Assembly: GCA_902761035.1 (NCBI GenBank)
Contig: CACWIW010000007.1
Span: 1 to 56,746 of the forward strand
Source: an uncultured bacterium
GTDB taxonomy: Bacteria > Verrucomicrobiota > Kiritimatiellia > RFP12 > UBA1067
Direction of reading: 5' to 3'
Length of the DNA stretch: 56,746 bases
The notes beneath the pieces were generated by a model. That model was not told the origin of the DNA. It was given only the letters and a program-made list of their open reading frames with translations, and ran no database searches. Each line of letters starts with the position of its first letter. Position 1 is the first letter of the stretch. This document shows, piece after piece, positions 17,059 through 25,303 of this stretch. Both the position numbers and the translations under genes were made by a program.

Positions 17059-17787
17059 ATGGCGAGCCTGCTTGAAAGATCGAAGGACGCCGACCTCGAC
17101 CAGCTTGTCGAGGAGCTGGCGTCGCGGACACGCGGGAACCGACGGCGCAGCCTGCGACTGCTGGCGTGGAAGACCACGGTGACGGCGTCGTATGCCACGA
17201 AACGGCTCATGGACATCGTCCTCAGCGGCGTGGGCATGCTGGTGCTTTCGCCCGTTTTTCTTTCAATCGCCGTAGCCGTGAAGCTGTCAAGCCCGGGTCC
17301 CGTGTTCTTCACCCAGACGCGGGTGGGGCGCTACGGGCGGCACTTCAAGTTCTACAAGTTCCGCAGCATGCGGCAGGACGCCGAGGCGCAGAAGGCGGCG
17401 CTAATGTCCAAGAACGAGTCGAAGGACGGCGTGATCTTCAAGATGAAGGACGACCCGCGCATCACGAAGGTCGGCCGCTTCCTCAGGCGCACGAGCCTCG
17501 ACGAGCTGCCGCAGCTGTGGAACGTGTTCATCGGCGACATGAGCCTCGTGGGGCCGCGCCCGCCCGTCCCGAGCGAGGTGCAGGAGTACACGCTCGAGGA
17601 CCGCAAGCGGCTTGACGTGATCCCCGGCATCACGTGCCTATGGCAGATCAAGGGACGCAGCGAGATCCCGTTCAACGAGCAGGTCCGCCTCGACAAGGAG
17701 TACATCCTCGAGCCGAGCGTCTGGAAGGACATCGTGATCCTGCTCAAGACCATTCCCGCAATCCTCGGCGGAAAGGGGGCGTACTGA
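17059..17787 (+). CDS. EPS priming sugar-phosphate transferase (bacterial sugar transferase family)
   Basis: 242 residues, short form. One N-terminal membrane segment lies near residues 50-75 (LMDIVLSGVGMLVLSPVF), then the catalytic core follows: FYKFRSM, RRTSLDELPQLWNV, SLVGPRPP and PGITCLWQ. Enzymes of this family (WbaP/ExoY/WcaJ C-terminal domain) place the first sugar phosphate on undecaprenyl phosphate at the inner membrane. It starts 10 bp after the HPt gene, showing the signalling genes and EPS genes share a transcript. The sugar cannot be determined. Confidence 0.93.
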   Translation: MASLLERSKDADLDQLVEELASRTRGNRRRSLRLLAWKTTVTASYATKRLMDIVLSGVGMLVLSPVFLSIAVAVKLSSPGPVFFTQTRVGRYGRHFKFYKFRSMRQDAEAQKAALMSKNESKDGVIFKMKDDPRITKVGRFLRRTSLDELPQLWNVFIGDMSLVGPRPPVPSEVQEYTLEDRKRLDVIPGITCLWQIKGRSEIPFNEQVRLDKEYILEPSVWKDIVILLKTIPAILGGKGAY

Positions 17788-18719
17788 TGGAGAGCCTCCT
17801 CTTCGTGCCGCTGGTCAAGGACAGCAAATGGGTCCTCGACATCCTGCCGTCCATGAGCCCCGCCGAACTGCCCGTGGCCGGTCGGCGTTTCGTGGACTAC
17901 GGCCTGGAAATGGCGCAGAGGGCGCAAGGCACGCTGCTGGAGGTGCTGGACTGGTGCTGGATGGAGCGTCTGGCGAATGACTTCTCCGACCTTGCCTGCA
18001 CGGGCAGCGCGCTGTTCTACGAGAAGGGAAAGGGGCCGATTCCACGCGGCCTGGACGACCTCAACGGAATCGACTCGCCGCTCACCCAGTCGCTTTCAGA
18101 CGGCCTCGTGGTCGTGTGGGGGCTTTGCATGCCCCTGGACACTACGGCAGAGTCCGAACCAGTATCGGCGGACGACTGCGCGGACACGCCGCTGGGCATC
18201 TACCGGCGGGAGGAGGGGGCGTGGAAGCGCCTCAAGCTGCGGATGTTGACCGTGCGAGGAGTCAAGGACTGGTACAACCTGAACTTCACCGTGCTGCATG
18301 CGTCCGATTCTTTCACGCTTCCGGGCTATTCGGCGGAGAAGGACGTGCGCCTCGGACGCAACGTGGTGCTGGAGCACGGCGTGGACGTGAAGCCGCCCGT
18401 GCTGCTGCAGGACAACGTATGGTGCGCGCGCAACGTACACTTAGAGGGCGACGTGATCGTCGGGTCCGGTACGTTCATCGCCGAGGGCACGACGCTGAAG
18501 CGGACCGTCGTGTGCGGCAACACGTACATCGGAACGGAACTGGACCTGGACGGGAAGATCGTGGCCGGCAACCGCATCATCGACGCGGAGACGGGCGTGT
18601 GGACGGACGTGGAGGACGAAGGCATTGCCCGCCGCATCCGCAGCCGTCTCGGCGTCCTGGGCTGGCTGCGCGCCCTGTGGAGCTTCCTGCTCGGCAGGTC
18701 GCGCGGGAGGAGGTACTGA
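17787..18719 (+). CDS. Nucleotidyltransferase-like protein with left-handed beta-helix repeats, probably degenerate
   Basis: 310 residues. The N-terminus resembles sugar-nucleotide pyrophosphorylases (PLVKDSKW, then SPAELPVAGRRFVDYGLEM), but the usual glycine-rich signature before it is missing. The C-terminal 110 residues carry hexapeptide repeats (VRLGRNVVLEHGV, GDVIVGSGTFI). It overlaps the previous stop by 1 bp. Loss of the nucleotide-binding signature suggests a regulatory or acyltransferase-like role rather than active pyrophosphorylase, but this is inference. Confidence 0.7.
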   Translation: MESLLFVPLVKDSKWVLDILPSMSPAELPVAGRRFVDYGLEMAQRAQGTLLEVLDWCWMERLANDFSDLACTGSALFYEKGKGPIPRGLDDLNGIDSPLTQSLSDGLVVVWGLCMPLDTTAESEPVSADDCADTPLGIYRREEGAWKRLKLRMLTVRGVKDWYNLNFTVLHASDSFTLPGYSAEKDVRLGRNVVLEHGVDVKPPVLLQDNVWCARNVHLEGDVIVGSGTFIAEGTTLKRTVVCGNTYIGTELDLDGKIVAGNRIIDAETGVWTDVEDEGIARRIRSRLGVLGWLRALWSFLLGRSRGRRY

Positions 18720-19699
18720 TGGGGCGGTACGTGGCAGGAGAGGCGCCGGCTATGGACCGGCTCGTGGAGGAAACGATACGGGACATCGGCGCAGTGGTCA
18801 CCGCGCTTGCCGTGCCGCGCCTCCAGGGCGTGGTGCTGGGCGGCGGGTACGGACGCGGCGAGGGTGGCGTGTTCGATTTGCCGAACGGCGTGCAGCACCT
18901 GTCGAACGACCTGGATTTCTTCGCCGTTACGGAAAAAGGCGTGTCTGCACAGGACATCTGCGCCATCGCGAACGCGCTTGCGCCCGTTTCCGAGAAGTGG
19001 ACCGCAAAGCTGGGGATCGAGGTGGATTTCGTGGTGCGCACGCCGTGGCGGATGCGGCACGACCAGGACCGCGTGATGATCCAGGAGCTGATGCACGGCT
19101 ATTTCGACGTCGCCGGGAAGAAGGGCGAGGAGATGTTCGGGGAGATAGAGCGGCGTCCGCCGTCGGCGTTCCCCTGGGCCGAGGCGGCGCGCCTGCTGAT
19201 GAACCGCGGGGTGGGGCTGGTGCTGGCCAAATGTAAAATGGAAAGTGTAAAGTGTAAAGTGGCGGGGGATGTCCAGGAATTCGTCAATCGCAACATCAAC
19301 AAGTGCGTGCTGGGCGCGGGAGACGCTCGGCTCATCGTGCGCGGCGAGTACCAGTGGCGGGTCGAGGACCGGGCTGCGGCGCTAGGAGACAAGCTTTATT
19401 CGGCGGCTGTCGCGTGGAAGTTCCGTCCGCGCGCCGAAAGCGTGTGCGATTGGGAGACGGCGCGGGCGCGCTGGCTCGAGGTGGTCGAAGAAGTGATGGC
19501 TACGGGGCGCCGCACCGGCGCGCTGCGGCGTTCGATCTACCAGGCCGCGCGTTGGGTCGTACGTCGGCGCACGCTGGGGAACTGGCGCACGTTCGGACAG
19601 GTCGCTGCGGCGAGATTGCTGCAGGCCCTGACCGAGGTCGTCCGCGCGCGGAAGACGCTGCCTCCGTCGCTGCGACGCGACTGGGAGATTTTTAACTGA
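18719..19699 (+). CDS. Nucleotidyltransferase-fold protein of the EPS locus
   Basis: 326 residues. The motif GGGYGRGEG near residues 40-48, followed by NDLDFF, is the GS/GG plus DxD signature of minimal nucleotidyltransferases. The rest is helical and unrecognised. It overlaps the preceding stop by 1 bp, so the gene is in the operon. A GTGTAAA-type tandem repeat (19231-19261) is inserted in frame and encodes a Lys/Cys-rich stretch (KCKMESVKCKV). Without this stretch the neighbouring residues read as continuous helices, so the insertion appears tolerated. The substrate is unknown. Confidence 0.75.
   Translation: MGRYVAGEAPAMDRLVEETIRDIGAVVTALAVPRLQGVVLGGGYGRGEGGVFDLPNGVQHLSNDLDFFAVTEKGVSAQDICAIANALAPVSEKWTAKLGIEVDFVVRTPWRMRHDQDRVMIQELMHGYFDVAGKKGEEMFGEIERRPPSAFPWAEAARLLMNRGVGLVLAKCKMESVKCKVAGDVQEFVNRNINKCVLGAGDARLIVRGEYQWRVEDRAAALGDKLYSAAVAWKFRPRAESVCDWETARARWLEVVEEVMATGRRTGALRRSIYQAARWVVRRRTLGNWRTFGQVAAARLLQALTEVVRARKTLPPSLRRDWEIFN
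19231..19261 (+). repeat. GTGTAAA tandem repeat inside a coding region
   Basis: Four degenerate 7-bp units of the type (G/A)TGTAAA. The same unit builds both arms of the hairpin at 20051-20178. It stays in frame in the nucleotidyltransferase-fold gene and introduces no stop in the reading frame used. Confidence 0.65.
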
Positions 19700-19722
19700 G
19701 TGAATAACAGGAGAACAAAAAA

Positions 19723-20049
19723 ATGGCAATGGAAGTGACAACAGAAGGCAACGTGTTAAAGGTGGCAATTGACGGTCGTCTGGTGGCGGCAGCCGTGCCC
19801 GGAATGCGCGAAGAAATCCTTGGACGCATCACTGTCGGCATGAACGTGCTGTTCGACCTGAGTAAGATGATCCATATCGATTCTAGCGGCCTGGGCATGC
19901 TGGTGCAGGTTCTGCAGAAGGTCAAGGCCGGCGGCGGAAAGGTGGTTCTGGCGGCACTCCAGCCAGGGCCGAAGATCGTATTTGACATCACGAAGGTGAG
20001 CCGCGTGCTCGACATCGTGCCCACCGTCGCGGACGCGAAGTTCGAGTGA
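19723..20049 (+). CDS. STAS-domain anti-sigma factor antagonist (HsbA-like)
   Basis: A 108-residue single STAS domain with the switch loop HIDSSGLGML near residues 46-55, containing the phosphorylatable serine. An AGGAG site precedes ATG 19723. It is the expected substrate of the REC-PP2C-kinase encoded at 15057, in the same operon. Unphosphorylated proteins of this class bind anti-sigma factors or, in the Hsb system, other effectors. The stop codon runs directly into a long hairpin repeat before the next gene. Confidence 0.9.
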   Translation: MAMEVTTEGNVLKVAIDGRLVAAAVPGMREEILGRITVGMNVLFDLSKMIHIDSSGLGMLVQVLQKVKAGGGKVVLAALQPGPKIVFDITKVSRVLDIVPTVADAKFE

Positions 20050-20050
20050 A

Positions 20051-20178
20051 AGTGTAAAGTGTAAAATGTAAAGTGTAAAATGCAAGGAATGGGAGGAATT
20101 GCATGAAACGAGTGAGTTCCAGACGCGTAAAGGTGGCCTGCGCCATTATTTTACACTTTACACTTTACACTTTACATT
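20051..20178 (+). repeat. Long hairpin of GTGTAAA repeats enclosing a ribosome-binding site and start codon
   Basis: The left arm (20051-20081) and right arm (20148-20178) are 31-bp inverted repeats with 29 matching positions, both made of 7-bp GTGTAAA units. The 66-nt loop holds the GGGAGG site (20091-20096) and ATG 20103 of the next kinase. The right arm is also translated: it encodes the hydrophobic core of the kinase signal peptide (LHFTLYTLHS). In mRNA the arms would pair and hold the start in a loop. Confidence 0.75.
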
Positions 20179-23100
20179 CGCTTTCGGCGAACGCCGAAAG
20201 CGTCAGGGTCGTGGACTGCGAGCGCGACCCGAAGCTCGACTTCTGGGCGAAGGCGGACAACGACTTCTGCACTGCGGTGATGTCCGACGTGTTCAAGACG
20301 GCCGGCGTGGAGACCGTCCGTCTGGAGTTCGGCAAGGACCACATGATGGACGCGGCAACCGCCGACGTGATATGTTCCGCGTTCCGCACGCAGAAGCTGC
20401 TGCAGGACTTCGACTTCCCCGTCCAGCCGCTCGGGCGGATGCACTTCGCGCTTTACGCCACGCCGTCGCGCGCGATGGAGCTGATGTCCACGAAGATCAC
20501 GGAATGGCCGCGGATGCGCATCGGCTACTCGCCCGTGTCGCAGGGACAGATTTCCAACGACGACCGCACGAAGTACTTCGAGCACGCCCGCCTGTCGCCG
20601 ACTTACGTGGAAATCCCGACGAGCGCCGGCGCGGTGAAGGCCCTGCACGACGGCGAAATCGACGCGCTTTTCCTCTACACGCCGTTCGGCAAACGCCCGG
20701 AGGGCGTGGTGGAGGTCGTACCGATCGGGTCGCGCAACGTCTACTTCGCCGTCAGCAAGAAGAAACCCCAGCTACTTAGGAAGCTCGAGAGGGCCTACCG
20801 CGAATGCTACATCGACAAAATCGACAGGTACGACGCCCTAAGGGAGAAGTTCCTTGGCGTCCCGAAGCCGGGCAAGCGAGTGCGCGTGGCGGCTTACAGC
20901 CGCGGCGACCTCTTCGAGGTGTCGCCCGACGGCGAGCGGTCGGGCGCGCTTGAGATGTGGATGAAGTCCATCGTCGGCCACACCCACTGGAACCTTGACT
21001 ACGTTTACGGAGACTACGACCAGAGCATAGCGGACGTTCAGAGCGGGCGCCTTGACTTGGTTGGAGGCGTGGGGTTCACGCCGCAGCGCCGCGACACGTT
21101 CCGCTATCCGCACACGCCCATGGGAATGCTTCGCGTCTATCTTTGGGCCAAGCCGGATAGCCCATACAAGCCCGGCGATCCTGCGACCTGGCACGGGATG
21201 AAGGTGGGGCTTCTCGCCAGCTCGATCAGCGCGCAGCGCGCCCGCCGCCAGTTCGCAAACGACGAAAGCGTCTCGTTTACGGAGTTCTCGTCCGACCGCG
21301 ACATGCTTGCCGCATACGCCAAAGGGAAGATCGACGCCTGCGTGGACGTGGAGATGCCGGAACTCAAGGACGAAAAGGCTCTCCACCTCTACGCATCGCA
21401 TCCCATGTACATCTGCACGTCGTTGCAGCGCAAGGATCTTTTCGAGGAACTGGAGAAGGCGATGGAGGAGATCTGCGACGACTTTCCCAAGTACCTCCGC
21501 ATGATCAGCGAGCGCCACTACGGCACGCACAGCGACATGGCCGCTCTCTCCCTGGCGGAAAGCAACTGGCTCGCGCGCCGCCAGCTGAACTTCTCGCCGG
21601 TCGTCATCGACTTCTCGCCCTGGCCATTCCCCCTCGTGGACAAGCAGGGCAATGTGACGGGCTTGGTGGGCAACCTCTTGGACGAGATCAGCGCGCGGAC
21701 CGGTCTCACGTTAAAACTCGCGCCGCAGACAGACATCACGACCGCAGAGGCAAAGTTCCTCCGGGGCGACACGGAACTCTGGGTTCCATATCCCGCGAAG
21801 GCATCCGCCGCCACGTACGGCGCGACGTCGGTGTTCGCGGTTCCAGTGCCGCAGTCAGCTGCCCAGGATTTTGGCGCGGAAGACCTGTACCAGGAGTTCG
21901 AGATGTTCGCACGGCCCAGCGTGCCGCAGGAGCTCGTGTCGATCCTGAACAAGGTCATGACGGGCATTGACCAGACGCATCTGCAGGAGATGTTCATGGC
22001 AGACGTTGCAGAGCGCCAGGTGGTACACCGCCTGTTCGGCATGACGAGGGACGAGCTTACGCACACCATCGCGGTAGTGTCCTCGGTCGTCCTGGTGCTG
22101 GTTGTCCTGTTCGGTTCCGTGATGATCACCATGCTCGTCCGTCAGACTAGGCGGGCCAACAAGGCCGCCGAAGTGGCCGAGGACCACGCGCAGGCGAAGA
22201 CGCGCTTCCTCGCGATGATGTCGCACGAGCTGAGGACGCCGCTCAACGCCGTCATCGGCTTCGCCGAGTTCATGTCGCAGAAGGACCTGGACGAGAAGCT
22301 CCGCGGGGAGTACACCGACGGCATGCTCCTGAGCGCAAACGCCCTGCTGGACCTCATCAACGACATCCTCGACCTCTCCAAGCTCGAGGCGGGCGCGATG
22401 AAGATGCGCTCCGGGGCGTGCGACATCAGCCAGCTCCTGCGGGAGATTCCGGCGATCTTCGGCTACCGCGTGCGGCGCCACGGCGTCAAGCTCCGTATCG
22501 ACGCGCCGCCGCCGGAAGAGCTCCCCATCGTCGTGCTCGCGCAGCAGGGAATGCGGCAGATACTCATCAACCTCGTGGGGAACGCGTCCAAGTTCACGGA
22601 CCGCGGCGAAATCGCCGTCAAAGTGAGGTGGGACGGCGCGACGAGAACCTTTCACATCGAGGTCAGCGACACGGGCTGCGGTATCTCGAAGGACAAGATG
22701 GACAAGCTCTTCGATCCGTTCATACAGGACATTGCGAGCCGGATGCAGGCCAGCGCCGGCGAGATCAAGGGCACCGGACTCGGCCTCCCGATCGTGAAGC
22801 GCATGGTTGACGGCGCAGGCGGCACGATCCGCGCGGAGAGCGAGCTCGGCAAGGGCACCACGTTCTTCATCGACATCCCCAACTTGGAACTGGTGCAGAA
22901 CATCTCCATGGTGCCGCGTGCCGCAGAGCAGGCGATCCGCGAGGTGCTGCCGGACCGCGTCCTCATCGTGGACGACATGGCGATGAACCGCAAGATCCTC
23001 GGCATCCACCTCGCGAACCTGAAGATCAAGGACATACGCTACGCGATAAACGGCGAGGCCGCCCTGGCGGTCATGGACGAGTGGGTGCCGGACGTCGTGC

Positions 23101-23306
23101 TGACCGACATGTGGATGCCGAGAATGGACGGTACGCAGCTCGCGGAGATGATGCGCAAGGACAGGCGTCTTGCGGAGATCCCGGTGGTGGCGGTGACCGC
23201 CGACGTGGACGTTGGCTCGTCGTACGACATGAGCCTCTTCGCTAAGGTCATATCCAAGCCGGTGACGGCCGCCAAGTTGAAGGCATTGTTTGGAATAGTG
23301 GAATAG
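20103..23306 (+). CDS. Hybrid histidine kinase with periplasmic solute-binding-protein sensor modules
   Basis: 1067 residues. A signal peptide (about 1-32) is followed by two full SBP_bac_3-like modules (about 33-260 and 262-500) and a shorter third one (about 510-650, with FSPWPFPLVDKQGNVTGL). A TM lies near 653-679. The kinase has phospho-His near 708 (MSHELRTPLN), N-box NLVGNASKFT, DTGCGIS and GTGLGLPI. A C-terminal receiver carries phospho-Asp near 1002 (LTDMWMPRMDG). There is no HPt. It should sense small solutes such as amino acids outside the cell. Start and signal peptide lie inside the GTGTAAA hairpin. It is in the EPS operon, 53 bp after the STAS gene. Confidence 0.92.
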   Translation: MKRVSSRRVKVACAIILHFTLYTLHSLSANAESVRVVDCERDPKLDFWAKADNDFCTAVMSDVFKTAGVETVRLEFGKDHMMDAATADVICSAFRTQKLLQDFDFPVQPLGRMHFALYATPSRAMELMSTKITEWPRMRIGYSPVSQGQISNDDRTKYFEHARLSPTYVEIPTSAGAVKALHDGEIDALFLYTPFGKRPEGVVEVVPIGSRNVYFAVSKKKPQLLRKLERAYRECYIDKIDRYDALREKFLGVPKPGKRVRVAAYSRGDLFEVSPDGERSGALEMWMKSIVGHTHWNLDYVYGDYDQSIADVQSGRLDLVGGVGFTPQRRDTFRYPHTPMGMLRVYLWAKPDSPYKPGDPATWHGMKVGLLASSISAQRARRQFANDESVSFTEFSSDRDMLAAYAKGKIDACVDVEMPELKDEKALHLYASHPMYICTSLQRKDLFEELEKAMEEICDDFPKYLRMISERHYGTHSDMAALSLAESNWLARRQLNFSPVVIDFSPWPFPLVDKQGNVTGLVGNLLDEISARTGLTLKLAPQTDITTAEAKFLRGDTELWVPYPAKASAATYGATSVFAVPVPQSAAQDFGAEDLYQEFEMFARPSVPQELVSILNKVMTGIDQTHLQEMFMADVAERQVVHRLFGMTRDELTHTIAVVSSVVLVLVVLFGSVMITMLVRQTRRANKAAEVAEDHAQAKTRFLAMMSHELRTPLNAVIGFAEFMSQKDLDEKLRGEYTDGMLLSANALLDLINDILDLSKLEAGAMKMRSGACDISQLLREIPAIFGYRVRRHGVKLRIDAPPPEELPIVVLAQQGMRQILINLVGNASKFTDRGEIAVKVRWDGATRTFHIEVSDTGCGISKDKMDKLFDPFIQDIASRMQASAGEIKGTGLGLPIVKRMVDGAGGTIRAESELGKGTTFFIDIPNLELVQNISMVPRAAEQAIREVLPDRVLIVDDMAMNRKILGIHLANLKIKDIRYAINGEAALAVMDEWVPDVVLTDMWMPRMDGTQLAEMMRKDRRLAEIPVVAVTADVDVGSSYDMSLFAKVISKPVTAAKLKALFGIVE

Positions 23307-23312
23307 AATCAA

Positions 23313-24533
23313 ATGAAACTGCTCGTATCCTGCATACCCTACGACGGGGGGAAAAGCGGCATCTCGGTGTACGTCCGGGAAGTCGTGCGGGAGCTTTGCC
23401 GCCAGGGACACGAGCTGACGCTTCTTTGCGAGCCCGAGGTGGATGACGCCGACATTCGACGGCCGTCAACCGACAACCCGCACCCGGATGTCGAATGTCG
23501 AATGTCGAATGCCGTTCCTGTCGTCCACGCCCCGCGCTGGACGCGCAAGGCCGTGCTGAGCATGATGTGGCATCTTTTCGTGCTGCCGTTCTGGATTCGG
23601 CGGCACCGGAAGGAGTTCGACGGCTTCGTCATCTGCGCCGCCAACCGGCGCGTGTGCGCGTGGTACCCGCTGCCGACGACGGCGACCGTACACGACCTGG
23701 CGAACTTCCACATTCCCGGCAAGTACTCGCGTCTGAGGATGTTCTACCTCGCGCACGTACTCCCCTTCTTCGCCAAGCGCGCGCAGCGCCTCGTAGCCGT
23801 GAGCGGCGCCACAAAGACTGACATGGTGAAGTTCTGGCATTGCCGCCCGGAAGATGTGACGGTGCTGTATAACGGACTTTCCGAGAATTGTTCACAAATG
23901 GCAATTGGCACAAATGTTCACAAATCACAAATGGCAAATATTGATATTTGTGGCAATGGTGGCAATTGTGAACAATTGAGATTTGTGAACAATGGCTCCA
24001 TCCTCTACATCTCCCGCATCGAGCATCCGGGGAAGAACCACGTGCGGCTCATCGAGGCGTATGGGAAGTTGCCGCGGAAGCTCGCCGAGGCGCACCCGCT
24101 TGTGATCGCCGGGGCCGACTGGAAGGATGCCGAAGTCGTGCATTCCGCGGCGGCGGCGAGTCCGCACGCGAATCTCATCCGTTTCACCGGCTTCGTACCG
24201 AACGACGAGATGGAAAAACTCTGGGGCGAGGCGGGGTTCTACGTGTTCCCCAGCCTGTTCGAGGGATTCGGACTCTCTCTCATCGAGGCTATGGCACGCG
24301 GAATCCCCTGCGCATGCTCGAACAACGGCTCGCTCGGCGAAATAGCCGGCGACGTCGCGATTACTTTCCCCCCCGAGGATACGGGCGCGATTGCCGACGC
24401 GCTCCTCATGCTCGTTTCGGAGCCGAAACGCGAAAGGGAGGCCCGCATCGCGCGCGGGCGCGAATGGATCAAGCGCTACTCGTGGGCCGACCATGCGGCG
24501 GGGCTCGCAAAGCTACTGGAGGGCGCGTCATGA
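23313..24533 (+). CDS. GT4-family glycosyltransferase carrying two in-frame repeat insertions
   Basis: 406 residues, GT-B fold. N-terminal domain: SCIPYDGGKSGISVYV. C-terminal UDP-sugar site: SLFEGFGLSLIEAMARGIP, with the EX7E-type motif. It transfers a sugar during repeat-unit assembly at the cytoplasmic face. Two foreign-looking stretches interrupt it. Residues about 45-67 are encoded by an ATGTCGA repeat. Residues about 192-228 are encoded by a palindromic element (23887-23993) placed exactly between YNGLSE and the GSILYISRIE strand, the linker of the two Rossmann domains. Both keep the frame, so the gene may remain functional. It overlaps the next gene by 4 bp. Confidence 0.88.
   Translation: MKLLVSCIPYDGGKSGISVYVREVVRELCRQGHELTLLCEPEVDDADIRRPSTDNPHPDVECRMSNAVPVVHAPRWTRKAVLSMMWHLFVLPFWIRRHRKEFDGFVICAANRRVCAWYPLPTTATVHDLANFHIPGKYSRLRMFYLAHVLPFFAKRAQRLVAVSGATKTDMVKFWHCRPEDVTVLYNGLSENCSQMAIGTNVHKSQMANIDICGNGGNCEQLRFVNNGSILYISRIEHPGKNHVRLIEAYGKLPRKLAEAHPLVIAGADWKDAEVVHSAAAASPHANLIRFTGFVPNDEMEKLWGEAGFYVFPSLFEGFGLSLIEAMARGIPCACSNNGSLGEIAGDVAITFPPEDTGAIADALLMLVSEPKREREARIARGREWIKRYSWADHAAGLAKLLEGAS
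23451..23513 (+). repeat. ATGTCGA tandem repeat with inverted partner inside the glycosyltransferase
   Basis: Three tandem ATGTCGA units (about 23488-23508) face GACATTCGAC (23451-23460) across a 27-bp loop. The design, a 7-bp tandem arm with an inverted partner, is the same as for the GTGTAAA hairpin at 20051-20178, but the unit differs. It is read in frame as PDVECRMSN. Confidence 0.6.
23887..23993 (+). mobile_element. MITE-like palindromic element, copy 2, in frame in a glycosyltransferase
   Basis: 107 bp bounded by ATTGTTCACAAAT (23887-23899) and ATTTGTGAACAAT (23981-23993), with a second inner pair (GTTCACAAAT and AATTGTGAACAATT). The right half is nearly the same as copy 1 (GGCAATGGTGGCAATTG). 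It adds about 36 codons without a stop. The peptide end GGNCEQLRFVNN would be the same in copy 1, showing an open frame through the element. No target duplication is visible. Confidence 0.8.
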
Positions 24534-25303
24534 ACGACGTGGTCAAGCTCTTTGGAATCCCCGTTGCGAAAGTGACGGAGGCGGAGGCGGTAGAGCGGAT
24601 CGTGTCGCTCGCCCGGGAGGGCCGCGCCTGTCGCGGCCACGCCGCGTTCGTCGCAACGCTCAACGTGGATTTCGTCTCCAATGCGGTGAGCGGCTGGCCG
24701 TTCGGCGGAAACGACGAGCTTTGGGGATACCTCAAAAAGGCCGATTTCGTGACGGCGGACGGAATGCCGATAGTGCTTCTTTCGCGGCTTCTGCGCAACA
24801 GGCTCCCCGAGCGCGTGACAGGTGCGGACATGGTTCCCGCGATCTGCCGCCGCTGCGAGGAGGAGGGGCTTTCGGTCTATGTGCTGGGCGGCGACGGGGA
24901 TGCGATCAAGGAGGCATTCGCGAAACTGGGCGTCGGGCGGCTGCGCGTCGCGGGCATCGACCCAGCATTCGTGAAGCTGGACGAGGAACAGCCGGATATC
25001 GTTGCGCGCATCAACGCGGCCAAGCCGGACATCCTCTTCGTGGCGCTCGGCAATCCGAAGCAGGAGCTGTGGATGGGGCGCAACGCCGCGAAGCTTGACG
25101 CTTCGGTGATGGTCGGCATCGGCGGCACGTTCAACTTCATCGCTGGACGCGTGAAGCGCGCACCCAAGTGGATGCAGCGCCGCGGCCTTGAATGGATCTA
25201 CCGCATAATCCAGGAGCCCGGAAGGCTCTGGAAGCGGTATGCGTACGGATTGGCAAAGTTCTCGTGGCTATCCCTTCGTGCGTTATTGGGAGGGTACAAA
25301 TGA
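24530..25303 (+). CDS. WecB/TagA/CpsF-family glycosyltransferase
   Basis: 257 residues. Family motifs: TLNVDFVSNA, TADGMPIV near residue 75, LGNPKQELWM and GIGGTFNFIAGRVKRAP, then WMQRRGLEWIYR. Enzymes of this family (GT26) add ManNAcA, ManNAc, glucose or similar sugars to lipid-linked precursors. ATG 24530 overlaps the previous stop in an ATGA arrangement, and its own stop overlaps the next start in the same way. An upstream start would lie within the preceding gene and is unlikely. Confidence 0.92.
   Translation: MNDVVKLFGIPVAKVTEAEAVERIVSLAREGRACRGHAAFVATLNVDFVSNAVSGWPFGGNDELWGYLKKADFVTADGMPIVLLSRLLRNRLPERVTGADMVPAICRRCEEEGLSVYVLGGDGDAIKEAFAKLGVGRLRVAGIDPAFVKLDEEQPDIVARINAAKPDILFVALGNPKQELWMGRNAAKLDASVMVGIGGTFNFIAGRVKRAPKWMQRRGLEWIYRIIQEPGRLWKRYAYGLAKFSWLSLRALLGGYK

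Noticed and set aside
21855..23411. 518-codon minus-strand open frame opposite the SBP-sensor kinase
   Set aside because: Same shadow composition; the kinase motifs on the plus strand are unambiguous.
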